DNA from: Canibacter zhuwentaonis
GTDB lineage: Bacteria; Actinomycetota; Actinomycetes; Actinomycetales; Microbacteriaceae
Length of the DNA: 64,000 nucleotides
Direction of reading: 5' to 3'
NCBI RefSeq assembly: GCF_018531145.1
Contig: NZ_JAHDSZ010000001.1
Location: 372,001-436,000 of the forward strand
Part shown: positions 8,377-17,098 of the stretch, piece by piece
Layout of the letters: the number at the start of each line of letters is the position of its first letter
Numbering within the stretch: the stretch's first letter is position 1
Notes under the pieces: model-generated
Told to the model about the DNA's origin: nothing
What the model saw: the letters and a program-made list of their open reading frames with translations, nothing else
Database searches by the model: none
Translations under genes and position numbers: made by a program

Positions 8377-9918
8377 TTAGCCAACTGCAGCGTCTGTTAG
8401 CGAGTTCGCAAGGGCAACTGCGCGCAGCGGTGCCGCCGCCTTATTGTGGCACTCCTGAGCCTCGTTTACGGCGACAGAATCCGCCACAATTCCAGCTCCC
8501 GCCTGCACAACAGCAACTCCGTTCTTAATAGTTGCGGTGCGGATCGCAATTGCCAGATCCGCACTGCCGCCCAGCCCGAAGTAGCCGACCACGCCGCCGT
8601 AAACCCCGCGAGGTGTGTGCTCAAAATCGTTAATAATGCGCAGCGCCCAGGGTTTTGGGGCTCCTGAGAGTGTGCCCGCCGGGAATGTTGCAATAAGCGC
8701 GTCAACCGGTGTTTTGTCAGCTCGCAAGCACCCTTTTACAGTTGAAGAAATGTGGGTTACATGACTGAAGCGTTCAATCTGCATAAACTCAGTGACCTTT
8801 ACCGACCCAGGCTCGCAAACCCGCGACAGATCGTTGCGGGAAAGATCAACCAGCATTAGATGCTCGGAGCGTTCTTTTTGATCCGCCAATAGCTCTGCCG
8901 CAAGAGCCGCGTCTTCCTGTATGTTTGCGCCGCGCGGGCGGCTGCCGGCAATGGGGTGCGTGAGCACGTCACCGTTTTTAACAGTGACAAGCGCTTCGGG
9001 GCTTGACCCAACTATCGCCAGCGCGATTCCTGCCGCGTCGTGAGCGTTTAGCAGATACAGGTACGGGCTCGGGTTGAGGTGCCTTAAGACCCGGTAAACA
9101 TCAAGCGGCGCAGCCGTGCACTCGTGTTCAAAGCGCTGCGATAAGACAACCTGGAAAATATTACCGTCAACAATGTGTTTTTTAGCGGCCGTCACCATCT
9201 CGGTGAAGCGTTCGGCTGTGATAGCACTGCTGGCTGCAGTCAGCGCAGAATCATCGATTGTTGCCAGCGGAGTTGCGCTCGATTTTGCCAGTGCGTGCTG
9301 CATCTTGTTAAGGCGCTGCTGCGCGCACTCCCACTGCGCATCCGCGCTTTCGGCGGCATCGTCGCAGAGCACATTAGCAATCAGAATCAGCCGCCCCTCA
9401 AGATGGTCAATAACCACAAGGTCTGCAACAAAACCTAAATACTGCCGTGGCACCGAATCTGCCGCCGGCGCGTGCTTCAGCGCAACGCCATCAAACTCGG
9501 CAACGGAATCCCATCCCAGATAGCCAACAAATCCGCTCACGAGCGGCGGCAACTGCGGATGTGCTGCGCTCTGCCAACGCTCGTACACGGCAGCCAGCGC
9601 GGCAACAGGATCGAGCTGCGCAAGACTATGCGGGAACAGGCGCTGCTCGTCAATCGGAGTACTCAATCCCGGGATCCATTTGGCGCGCCCAGCCGCTTCT
9701 GTGAGCACACCAAAAACGTTAACGCCAACAAAGCTGTAGCGGTCGAATATTCCCTGAGCCGCGGATTCAAGCAGGAATGTTCCGGGGCGATCCGCCGCTG
9801 TTTTGCGATAAATGTTTACCGGAGTGTCGGCGTCCGCAAAAAGTTCGCGGCACACTGAAACAACCATCTGCGAATCGCGCAGGGCGTTAAACTCTGAGCG
9901 CAAAGTTGTAACGGGCAT
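8377..9918 (-). CDS. trpE: Anthranilate synthase component I
   Basis: Converts chorismate plus ammonia or glutamine to anthranilate, the first step of tryptophan synthesis. The 513-residue length is normal. The tryptophan feedback-site motif is present (FLLESAAQG), as are the chorismate-binding motifs: NPSPYLYLL, GSSPEALV, HPIAGSRPRG, DLSRNDLSRV and TLSGAPK. Nothing catalytic appears lost. The ATG is preceded by TTTGGAG. The glutamine amidotransferase partner (TrpG/TrpD) is not in the window, and the upstream neighbour is rpe rather than hisI/hisF as in many relatives. No leader peptide rich in Trp codons was found. Confidence 0.95.
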   Translation of the reverse strand: MPVTTLRSEFNALRDSQMVVSVCRELFADADTPVNIYRKTAADRPGTFLLESAAQGIFDRYSFVGVNVFGVLTEAAGRAKWIPGLSTPIDEQRLFPHSLAQLDPVAALAAVYERWQSAAHPQLPPLVSGFVGYLGWDSVAEFDGVALKHAPAADSVPRQYLGFVADLVVIDHLEGRLILIANVLCDDAAESADAQWECAQQRLNKMQHALAKSSATPLATIDDSALTAASSAITAERFTEMVTAAKKHIVDGNIFQVVLSQRFEHECTAAPLDVYRVLRHLNPSPYLYLLNAHDAAGIALAIVGSSPEALVTVKNGDVLTHPIAGSRPRGANIQEDAALAAELLADQKERSEHLMLVDLSRNDLSRVCEPGSVKVTEFMQIERFSHVTHISSTVKGCLRADKTPVDALIATFPAGTLSGAPKPWALRIINDFEHTPRGVYGGVVGYFGLGGSADLAIAIRTATIKNGVAVVQAGAGIVADSVAVNEAQECHNKAAAPLRAVALANSLTDAAVG

Positions 9919-9981
9919 AACACTCCAAACTGTCTACGAGTAACGGCTATCCTAAGAAGTATACCCGGATAGTATAAACTT

Positions 9982-10650
9982 TCAGCAACAGCTGCGATGT
10001 TGCTTAGCGGCCGCTCGCAGGCTTGCAATCTGCAACTCCGGATTACCCTTATAAACAGCGGATCCCGCAACAAAGGTATCCGCGCCGTGTGCGGCTGCAA
10101 TTCCAATAGTGTCAACGGTTATACCGCCGTCCACCTGCAACCACAGATCAATTCCGTGGCGCTTACGAGCCTCATTTAACATTTTCAGCTTCGGCATTGT
10201 TTCCGGCATAAACGCCTGCCCGCCAAAACCGGGCTCAACCGTCATCACAAGCACCATGTCAAAGTTTGGCAGCAGCTCTAAATACGGCTCAACTTGTGTG
10301 CCGGGTTTTATCGCAATTCCAGCGCGAGCATCAAAAGAACGGATCACCCGAGCCAGTGCCACCGGGTTGTCAGTGGCCTCAGCGTGAAAAGTAACCGAAT
10401 CCGCTCCCATTTCAGCGTACTCGGGCGCCCACCTGTCAGCATCCGTTATCATCAGGTGCATATCAAGTGGAATCGGCGAAACATCTAAGATTCGCTCCAC
10501 AACCGGAGGACCAAAGGTGAGATTTGGCACGAAATGATTATCCATAACATCAACATGCACGGAATCAGCGGTTTCAATCCGAGCGAGTTCTTGCTGCAAA
10601 TTAACAAAATCCGCAGCAAGAATGCTCGGATGAATTCGGCTAGACGTCAT
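9982..10650 (-). CDS. rpe: Ribulose-phosphate 3-epimerase
   Basis: Pentose phosphate pathway epimerase acting on ribulose 5-phosphate and xylulose 5-phosphate. TIM-barrel signatures are intact: HPSILAADF at the N-terminus, HVDVMDNHFVPN (metal and catalytic Asp), DMHLMI, MTVEPGFGGQAF and VDGGI near the end. I place the start at ATG 10650 (MTSSRIHPSIL), giving 222 residues as usual. A longer frame to 10701 would overlap the upstream DUF805 gene. The ATG lies 7 bases after that gene's stop, so the two are probably co-transcribed. Confidence 0.94.
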   Translation of the reverse strand: MTSSRIHPSILAADFVNLQQELARIETADSVHVDVMDNHFVPNLTFGPPVVERILDVSPIPLDMHLMITDADRWAPEYAEMGADSVTFHAEATDNPVALARVIRSFDARAGIAIKPGTQVEPYLELLPNFDMVLVMTVEPGFGGQAFMPETMPKLKMLNEARKRHGIDLWLQVDGGITVDTIGIAAAHGADTFVAGSAVYKGNPELQIASLRAAAKQHRSCC

Positions 10651-10657
10651 TAGGTCA

Positions 10658-11119
10658 TTAGCGTCGTGCCGCAGGTGCGTCGAACACGCGACCCTCAGCA
10701 TTTGTGCTCAGCAGTCCGATAACAATAGTTGTGATAGTTGAAAAAACAAAAATAAACAGTGCAAAAACACCGTTTATATTTGCATCTTGCAGTCTTCTCC
10801 AGGATACTGACAGGGTTGGCAGAGTCAACGCAAGACCTACTATGAGCATAATTAGCAAGCTCAAAAGTAAACCGCCAACTTCGCCAGCAAGAGCAGCTGG
10901 CAAGACAACGCCAACCCCCGGCACTAAACCTACGATGTTAACAAACAGCACTGACCACCAGTACTCGCTCTTAGACGCACGCCCTTTGAAATTGACATAG
11001 TTCTTAAAAAACCGTTTTACAGCTGTGAGCGCAGGTGCGTTGTAATAAGGCAACAAAAGGTTATCTGGATCTTTTGTGCCGTAAAAGTTTTCACCGCTAG
11101 AATCCTCAGCGTAATTCAT
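10658..11119 (-). CDS. DUF805 membrane protein
   Basis: 153-residue protein of the DUF805 (YhaH-like) family. It has a short acidic N-terminal tail, then the family motif FKGRASKSEYWW at about 43-54. Membrane segments follow at about 57-77 and 82-103, then the SWRRLQDANINGV signature (family RRLxD) and a last membrane segment at about 120-142. Function is unknown to me. It is followed closely by rpe; upstream there is a 190-base gap with the ald terminator at its far end. Confidence 0.85.
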   Translation of the reverse strand: MNYAEDSSGENFYGTKDPDNLLLPYYNAPALTAVKRFFKNYVNFKGRASKSEYWWSVLFVNIVGLVPGVGVVLPAALAGEVGGLLLSLLIMLIVGLALTLPTLSVSWRRLQDANINGVFALFIFVFSTITTIVIGLLSTNAEGRVFDAPAARR

Positions 11120-11259
11120 AGTCCCTCACTCGATGTAATTTACTTTTTAGTATGTGAAACCACAACCACAAGCTGTGGCGTAATTTCTGGCTATAATCAT
11201 ACCACGGCATCAAACAACCAGCGCTTTTATCACACTACCGACTGCGAATATACTAAAAA

Positions 11260-11296
11260 CTGTGGACGGTAACGCTACTCACGTTACCGCCCACAG
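11260..11296 (-). terminator. Intrinsic terminator of ald
   Basis: A 15-base stem (CTGTGGACGGTAACG against CGTTACCGCCCACAG, one mismatch) with a 7-base loop lies 15 bases beyond the ald stop. On the minus strand it is followed by TTTTTAG. Confidence 0.85.
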
Positions 11297-11311
11297 CTCT
11301 AGGTTAAAACA

Positions 11312-12436
11312 CTATGCGCGCTCTAGCACCTCAGCAACGGTTGCGCTTTCCAGCTCTGGGAAAGCATCCGCCACTCCCTTATAGGTGATAACACCCTCAT
11401 GCGCGTTAAGACCCTTTGCAAGTGACTCATCATCCTGCAACGCCTTAACCCAGCCCTTGTTGGCGAGTGCCACAACATAAGGGAGTGTTGCGTTTGTGAG
11501 CGCAACTGTTGATGTTGTTGGAACAGCGCCTGGCATATTAGCAACGCAGTAGTAAATAGAATCGTGCACCTTGTAGGTTGGATCATCGTGCGTTGTTGGA
11601 CGCGAGTTCTCAAAGCATCCGCCCTGGTCAATCGCAATGTCAACAAGCACTGAGCCCGGTTTCATCTTTGCAACCATCTCGTCGGTTACAAGTTTAGGGG
11701 CTTTCTCTCCAGGAATCAGCACAGATCCGATAACAAGATCAGCGTCTTTTAGCGCATTGGTGATGTTCAGCGAGTTTGAAGTCAGCGTTGAAATGCCGCC
11801 GTTGTAAATATCTTCAATCTGCTTCAGACGAGGCAGTGAGATATCGATAACGGTAACAGCCGCGCCAAGACCATAAGCCATGCGAGCCGACTGCTCACCG
11901 GCTGCGCCGCCACCAATTACAACAACGTTCGCCTTGCTAGTTGCTGTTACACCACCCAGCAACAGACCCCTGCCACCGTTTGGAGCTAGCAGGTGGTGCG
12001 CACCAATCTGCGGCGCAAGCCTACCCGCAACCTCAGACATCGGCGCAAGTAAAGGCAGCGCGCGGTTAGGAAGCTGCACTGTCTCGTAAGCAATAGCGGT
12101 TGTGCCGCTCTTGATCACAGCGTAGGTGCACTCCTTAGAAGCCGCAAGGTGGAGATAGGTGAAAAGCACCTGCCCCTTGCGCATCCTGTCATACTCTGGT
12201 GCAATAGGCTCTTTAACCTTGAGCACCATTTCAGCTTTCTGCCACACTTCGTCAGCAGAATCAACAATAACGGCTCCGGCATCGCGAAACTCCTCATCAG
12301 AGATCGAGGATCCCACACCAGCACCTGACTGAATCAGAACTTCGTGACCGTTTTTCACGAGTTCCACAACGCCCGCAGCAGTGATTGCAACGCGGTTCTC
12401 GTTGTTTTTAATTTCTGTTGGCACTCCAACGCGCAT
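11312..12436 (-). CDS. ald: Alanine dehydrogenase
   Basis: NAD-dependent interconversion of L-alanine and pyruvate plus ammonia. The start MRVGVPTEIKNNENRVA at ATG 12436 matches the family exactly, with GGAG eight bases upstream; the longer frame to 12544 is not needed. The result is 374 residues, the usual size. Signatures include TYLHLAAS, the nucleotide-binding VVIGGGAAGEQSARMA, and VDIAIDQGGCFENSRPTTH. It is monocistronic between a strong terminator and the divergent helicase gene, with a 245-base upstream spacer in which I could not fix a promoter. Confidence 0.95.
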   Translation of the reverse strand: MRVGVPTEIKNNENRVAITAAGVVELVKNGHEVLIQSGAGVGSSISDEEFRDAGAVIVDSADEVWQKAEMVLKVKEPIAPEYDRMRKGQVLFTYLHLAASKECTYAVIKSGTTAIAYETVQLPNRALPLLAPMSEVAGRLAPQIGAHHLLAPNGGRGLLLGGVTATSKANVVVIGGGAAGEQSARMAYGLGAAVTVIDISLPRLKQIEDIYNGGISTLTSNSLNITNALKDADLVIGSVLIPGEKAPKLVTDEMVAKMKPGSVLVDIAIDQGGCFENSRPTTHDDPTYKVHDSIYYCVANMPGAVPTTSTVALTNATLPYVVALANKGWVKALQDDESLAKGLNAHEGVITYKGVADAFPELESATVAEVLERA

Positions 12437-12681
12437 TTTTACGCTCCATTTTCCTTGGTCTGTATAATCAGTGCATTGCAGAATCCTAATTTGTAAAGCT
12501 CTGCAATATTGGCGCAAGCTTCGACCAACTCCGGCGAATACCAATTTTGCCCGATGCTAGCGTTTCCATTGTAACATCGCCAAGCTGTTAAATCATCGCA
12601 TGATACTCCGCTGGAAGGCTAAACTGGTATCAATTCAATGTCTTCGTAATCCACTCTCCTAACCACTGCAAGGATTTTATA

Positions 12682-15291
12682 ATGTCAGAAACCCCCGCGC
12701 TTGCGCAAATAGCCGCGGAACTCTTACGTGAAAATACCCCCGATGCCGCCTACGACGAGTTCACCTCGTGGGTGCAACAGCACCGGGGGTTTCAGCTGTA
12801 TCCCGCGCAGGCAGAGGCGCTCACTGCGGTAATGCTGGACGCAAATGTGGTGTTGGCAACGCCAACTGGCACAGGCAAATCAACGGTTGCGCTAGGCGCT
12901 CACTTTTACGCGCTGGCGCAGGGCAAGCGCAGCGTTTACACCGCCCCGATAAAAGCGCTTGTGAGCGAAAAATTTTTTGAGCTGGCAGAGGTGTTTGGCG
13001 CGGCAAATGTGGGGATGCTCACAGGAGATGTTGCAATTAATCCGCAGGCACCGGTGCTGTGCGCAACCGCTGAAATTATCGCGCAGTTTGCGCTCTCCGA
13101 CCTCGCCTGCTGCGGTATCGACCAGATTATTATGGACGAGTTTCATTACTACGCCGACAAGCAGCGCGGCTGGGCGTGGCAGGTGCCGCTGCTCACAGCG
13201 CACCACGCCCAGTTCGTTTTAATGAGCGCAACTCTCGGTGATGTTACGCCCGTTGTGGCAACGCTAAATCAAAACACAGGACGCGAAACCGCAGAAATAA
13301 CGGGAGTGGATCGGCCCGTGCCGCTAAGCTACAGTTACGAGCTTGAGACGGTGCAAAAAACCGTTGAACTGGCGCTTAAAAGCTCGCGCGCGCCGCTCTA
13401 CCTGGTGCACTTCAAACAGGCTGACGCAATCGAGCAGGCAAACGCACTAATGAGCCTTGCGCCGCTTGAAAAACACGAAAAATCAGCTCTGAGTAAAGCG
13501 CTGCAGGACGCTAAGTTTAACAGCGGATACGGTCCGACCCTCAAAAAACTGCTGCAGAACGGAATTGGCGTGCATCACGCAGGGCTGCTGCCAAAATACC
13601 GCCGCCTAGTTGAGCAGCTGGCACAGCAGGGGCTACTCAAAATAATTTCCGGCACTGACACGCTCGGAGTTGGCATTAACGTGCCGATCCGCAGCGTTAT
13701 TTTGACAACCCTTATTAAGTTTGACGGCACAAAAGAACGCCGCCTGAGCGCGCGCGAATACCACCAGATCGGCGGTCGCGCAGGGCGTGCCGGACACGAC
13801 ACCGCGGGTGACGTGATCGTTGTTGCGCCGGAACACGAGGTCGCTAACGCACTCGCCGCGAGCAAGGCCGCGGCGAAAGAGCTGAAAACCGGCAAAAAGG
13901 CAAAACCTGTTAAAAAACAAGCGCCCAAGGGCGGGGTGAACTACAGCGCCCAGACTTTTGAGCGCCTCACAGCCGCAGCGCCCGAAGCGCTCACAAGCCG
14001 GATGCAGGTGAGCTATCCAATTGTGTTTGCTTTCCTGTCGCGGGGCGAAACAGAGCCCGGTGAGCTGTTTTGCGAGGGGCGCAAAATAATCGAAATGTCA
14101 CACGAGAGCACGCCGCGTAAATACACGCTAATGCGACAGAGTTTGGAGATTATCCGCAGCCTGAAAAATGCGGGCGTGATTACAGTCGTGGAAACTGACA
14201 CCGGCAAGCTACTGCGCTTTAACGAGTCAGTAAACACGAATATCACGCTCACTTCCCCGCTGTCTCTGTTTGGAATTGCCGCGCTTGAGCTGCTAGACCC
14301 GGCAGCTGCCTCTTTTACACTCGATATAGTCTCGGTTGTGGAGGCCACACTTGAAAACCCGCGCGCCGTGCTAATTGCCCAGCAGCAAAAACTGCGCCGC
14401 GAGTTAGTTGCGCAGTTAAAAGCCGACGGAGCCGCCTACGACACGATCCAAAACGAGCTAGAGCAGGTCGAGCACCCGCAGCCACTGCGCGAACTGCTGG
14501 TCGAGGCATTTGAGCGGTATGCGACGCACACTCCCGCGGCGCGAGCAAGCGAGATTGCGCCCAAGAGCGTTTTACGCGATATGCTCGAAAACCTGTTCGG
14601 ATTCCGCGAGTTCATTAACCACTACAGCCTAACCAGAGCTGAGGGCGTGCTGCTACGCTACCTCACAGATGTTTATCGCGTGCTCGTGCGCACGGTGCCA
14701 GAAAAACACAAAACCGCAGAGCTAGTCGATGTTATCAACTGGCTCGGCGAAATGATTCGGCAGGTGGATTCAAGCCTGCTCGACGAGTGGGCGCGCCTCA
14801 GTAGCACAGCGGCCGCACAGGAGAGTGCGAGCGCAACCTGCAACGAGAGTGACCTGCTTCCACCAGGGGCTGCCGCATCAGGGCTGCTCACAGACAACAG
14901 AGCCGCTTTTGAGCGGATGCTGCGCAATAAACTGTTCCAGCTTGTAACCGCGGCCGCGCTCGACAACGTGAAACAGCTGAGCGATCTCTCCAAGCCATAT
15001 ATTACAGCCGAGCTATCGCATCCGCTGCCCCAGAGCATGAATCAACACGACTGGGATCGCGCGCTTGATGCTTACTACAGCGAATACGACTATATCGAGA
15101 CCGGTGCCAGCGCGCGCAACAGCGCGATGTGCGTGATCGACAAGGAATCTACGCAAACCTGGCAGATCGAGCAGGTTATTTTAGATCCCGAGCGGGATAA
15201 TGCCTGGGCGATTTATGCCAGCTGCGATCTTGCACTCAGCAATCAGCTGGGCGAACCGGCAATCACCGTGCATGATTTTAGAGCGCGCTAG
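12682..15291 (+). CDS. DEAD/DEAH-box (Ski2-like) helicase with DUF3516 C-terminus
   Basis: 869-residue superfamily 2 helicase. Walker A is ATPTGTGKST (about residues 59-68), Walker B is MDEFHYYAD, motif III is MSATLGD, and the C-terminal RecA domain carries GVHHAGLLPKYR, GTDTLGVGINVP and QIGGRAGRAG. A long actinobacterial C-terminal region (DUF3516 type) fills the second half. It probably acts on RNA or structured nucleic acid in the cytoplasm; the substrate is not evident. AAGGA sits 8 bases before the ATG, which supports the start. The next gene, ppx, follows 65 bases later on the same strand. Confidence 0.88.
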   Translation: MSETPALAQIAAELLRENTPDAAYDEFTSWVQQHRGFQLYPAQAEALTAVMLDANVVLATPTGTGKSTVALGAHFYALAQGKRSVYTAPIKALVSEKFFELAEVFGAANVGMLTGDVAINPQAPVLCATAEIIAQFALSDLACCGIDQIIMDEFHYYADKQRGWAWQVPLLTAHHAQFVLMSATLGDVTPVVATLNQNTGRETAEITGVDRPVPLSYSYELETVQKTVELALKSSRAPLYLVHFKQADAIEQANALMSLAPLEKHEKSALSKALQDAKFNSGYGPTLKKLLQNGIGVHHAGLLPKYRRLVEQLAQQGLLKIISGTDTLGVGINVPIRSVILTTLIKFDGTKERRLSAREYHQIGGRAGRAGHDTAGDVIVVAPEHEVANALAASKAAAKELKTGKKAKPVKKQAPKGGVNYSAQTFERLTAAAPEALTSRMQVSYPIVFAFLSRGETEPGELFCEGRKIIEMSHESTPRKYTLMRQSLEIIRSLKNAGVITVVETDTGKLLRFNESVNTNITLTSPLSLFGIAALELLDPAAASFTLDIVSVVEATLENPRAVLIAQQQKLRRELVAQLKADGAAYDTIQNELEQVEHPQPLRELLVEAFERYATHTPAARASEIAPKSVLRDMLENLFGFREFINHYSLTRAEGVLLRYLTDVYRVLVRTVPEKHKTAELVDVINWLGEMIRQVDSSLLDEWARLSSTAAAQESASATCNESDLLPPGAAASGLLTDNRAAFERMLRNKLFQLVTAAALDNVKQLSDLSKPYITAELSHPLPQSMNQHDWDRALDAYYSEYDYIETGASARNSAMCVIDKESTQTWQIEQVILDPERDNAWAIYASCDLALSNQLGEPAITVHDFRAR

Positions 15292-15356
15292 GTAGAATTG
15301 ATACCGCGCTTTTGGCGCTCTTACCAGTTTACAGCAATTTTAAAGACGGGTTATTT

Positions 15357-16289
15357 ATGCGGCTTGGTGTAATCGATATAGGCTCAAACACTGTGCATCT
15401 GCTGGTTGTGGATGCGCACCCCGGGGCCAGCCCTGTGCCATACCATTCGCAGCGTGATCTGGTCAGGCTCATGCGCTATATTGACGCGAGCGGCGCGATC
15501 ACCGAGGAGGGGATGCAGAAGATTCTCTCTGCTGTTAGCGCGGCGGTTGCTGCCGCCCGCAAAATTAAGGTTGCAGATCTTATAATTACCGTCACAAGCG
15601 CGATTCGTGAGGCCAGTAACGGGCAGCTCGTGCTTGAACTGATCAAAACCGCCACCGGTGAAAATGTGCAGGTGTTATCTGGCGAAGAGGAGGCCGCGAT
15701 TACGATGCTTGCGGTACGGCGCTGGTATGGCTGGTCTGCCGGTGAGCTGCTGTTGTTTGATATTGGCGGCGGATCGTTTGAGATCGCACAGGGGTCAAAC
15801 GAATACCCGGACGCTAAGGTTTCGCTGCCGCTGGGGGCGGGGCGCGCCACGGTGCAGTTTATTCCGGATGACCCGCCGGGGTATGCCGCTGTTTCAAAAC
15901 TGCGCAAATACGCGCGCGCAGAGTTTAGCCGTGTTAAAAGCGAGCTGTTTCAGAATCGACCCGCGCCGCAGCGCGTTGTTGGTACTTCGAAAACGATCCG
16001 CTCGCTGGGGAGGCTTGTTGCGGGGACGGCGGATCCTGTGACCGGCGAAAAAGCGCCGCTCTACTATAGCGACCTCAAAGAGTGGGAGCCGTTTTTGCGC
16101 GAAATGCCCTCTAACGTGCGCGAGTATCTGCCAGGGGTGACGCCTGAGCGTGGTTATCAGCTGATGGCGGGTGCGGTTTTGCTGCGCACCGCGATGAAAG
16201 TTTTTGGTGTACAAAAACTCGATATTTCACCGTGGGCGCTGCGTGAGGGAATTGTGCTGCAATACATTGACCGGCTTAATTTGCGGTAG
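15357..16289 (+). CDS. Ppx/GppA-family exopolyphosphatase/pppGpp phosphohydrolase
   Basis: 310 residues from ATG 15357 (MRLGVIDIGSNTVHLLV); the in-frame extension to 15312 has no homology. Phosphate-binding loops of the ASKHA fold are visible: GVIDIGSNT at the start, LSGEEEAA, LLFDIGGGSFEI and VVGTSKTIRSLGRL. It hydrolyses polyphosphate or pppGpp; the two activities cannot be told apart here. It lacks the C-terminal HD-type domain of long Ppx enzymes, as is normal in actinobacteria. Immediately downstream and convergent is the AT-rich restriction-modification island, so this gene marks its left border. Confidence 0.92.
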   Translation: MRLGVIDIGSNTVHLLVVDAHPGASPVPYHSQRDLVRLMRYIDASGAITEEGMQKILSAVSAAVAAARKIKVADLIITVTSAIREASNGQLVLELIKTATGENVQVLSGEEEAAITMLAVRRWYGWSAGELLLFDIGGGSFEIAQGSNEYPDAKVSLPLGAGRATVQFIPDDPPGYAAVSKLRKYARAEFSRVKSELFQNRPAPQRVVGTSKTIRSLGRLVAGTADPVTGEKAPLYYSDLKEWEPFLREMPSNVREYLPGVTPERGYQLMAGAVLLRTAMKVFGVQKLDISPWALREGIVLQYIDRLNLR

Positions 16290-16300
16290 TGGCGGTGCTA

Positions 16301-17020
16301 TCAGCCTGTTGCGTTTTCTGGCATGCCAGCACTACCAAAAGCTCGCTTAAACAGGCGCTGTGCCTGCTCATTGGATGGTAACTGATATTTTTTTAGCAGG
16401 AGTTCATTGACTGCAGTAAAAAATTTACTAAAGGCTTGATCGTCACCCGTGGATATTTTGTAAACTTCGGAGGCGCTTATTAAACGAATGTCTTCCCGCT
16501 CGCCTCTGTTTGCGACTTTCCAAGGATGTTGTGGTTTTGGAGTTTTCTGAATAACTTCAACCAAGTAACAGTTGTATCCCTTATAATTCCATTTCAAGGC
16601 ATCCTGAAAGTTGTCATATAGAGTTTGTTTTCCGCTGGCGTTTAAAGTGTTAAATTTATTCTTAACTTCACCAATTGCCGGCCTGCCCGTAACACCAAAC
16701 TCTTCTTTGTGAACAATATCAATCACACCGCCTGACCTACCAGTACTAGTCCATCCAGGCAACGCCCCCAAAAGATTCTGGTGAAAAGCACCTATTGCGT
16801 TACTTAACGTCTTATTAAACTGTCTGGAAGTTTCCATATCTAACCACTCTTCTATGGAAATCTTGTTATATGTCGCCTCAAATATAGCTAAAAACGGATC
16901 CATAATGTTCTTGTGAGGATTAGATTTAATCGCCCTGTCAAGAGAAGTGAATATCTTCTCAACTTCAGATTCAAGAGTTTCATCATCAAAGAAGTCGATT
17001 CCATAACTATATGTTTTCAT
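16301..17020 (-). CDS. Type II restriction endonuclease, Eco47II-like
   Basis: 239-residue protein resembling the Eco47II endonuclease family, whose members cleave GGNCC-type sites. Family segments seen are NIMDPFLAIFEA, NAIGAFHQNLLGALPGW and IGEVKNKFNT. The PD-(D/E)xK catalytic set fits Asp101 (GGVIDIV) and Glu118-x-Lys120 (GEVKNK). Divergent from the methyltransferase with a 78-base shared control region. The coding strand is markedly AT-rich next to its neighbours, a sign of transfer. No Shine-Dalgarno sequence is present; TATTCT (17029-17034) lies 8 bases upstream of the ATG. The exact recognition sequence is inferred from family only. Confidence 0.82.
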   Translation of the reverse strand: MKTYSYGIDFFDDETLESEVEKIFTSLDRAIKSNPHKNIMDPFLAIFEATYNKISIEEWLDMETSRQFNKTLSNAIGAFHQNLLGALPGWTSTGRSGGVIDIVHKEEFGVTGRPAIGEVKNKFNTLNASGKQTLYDNFQDALKWNYKGYNCYLVEVIQKTPKPQHPWKVANRGEREDIRLISASEVYKISTGDDQAFSKFFTAVNELLLKKYQLPSNEQAQRLFKRAFGSAGMPENATG

Positions 17021-17062
17021 AAAATTTAAGAATACTATGAATCATTTTACAAGCATAAATTC

Positions 17063-17090
17063 TATAACCTTTGCATATGCAAAGGTTATA
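17063..17090. promoter_or_regulatory. 28-bp perfect palindrome, likely operator of the R-M genes
   Basis: Each half reads TATAACCTTTGCAT to the central dyad, and the other half is its exact complement. It lies between the divergent endonuclease and methyltransferase genes. Its right end overlaps the methyltransferase -10 box, and it sits about 30 bases upstream of the endonuclease -10. The likely ligand is the helix-turn-helix at the N-terminus of the methyltransferase; this is inference. Confidence 0.8.
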
Positions 17091-17092
17091 AT
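17087..17092 (+). promoter_or_regulatory. -10 box of the methyltransferase gene
   Basis: A perfect TATAAT ends 6 bases before the ATG at 17099, so the message is probably leaderless. The box overlaps the palindromic operator, so protein bound there would block it. Confidence 0.65.
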
Positions 17093-17098
17093 AAGTGA

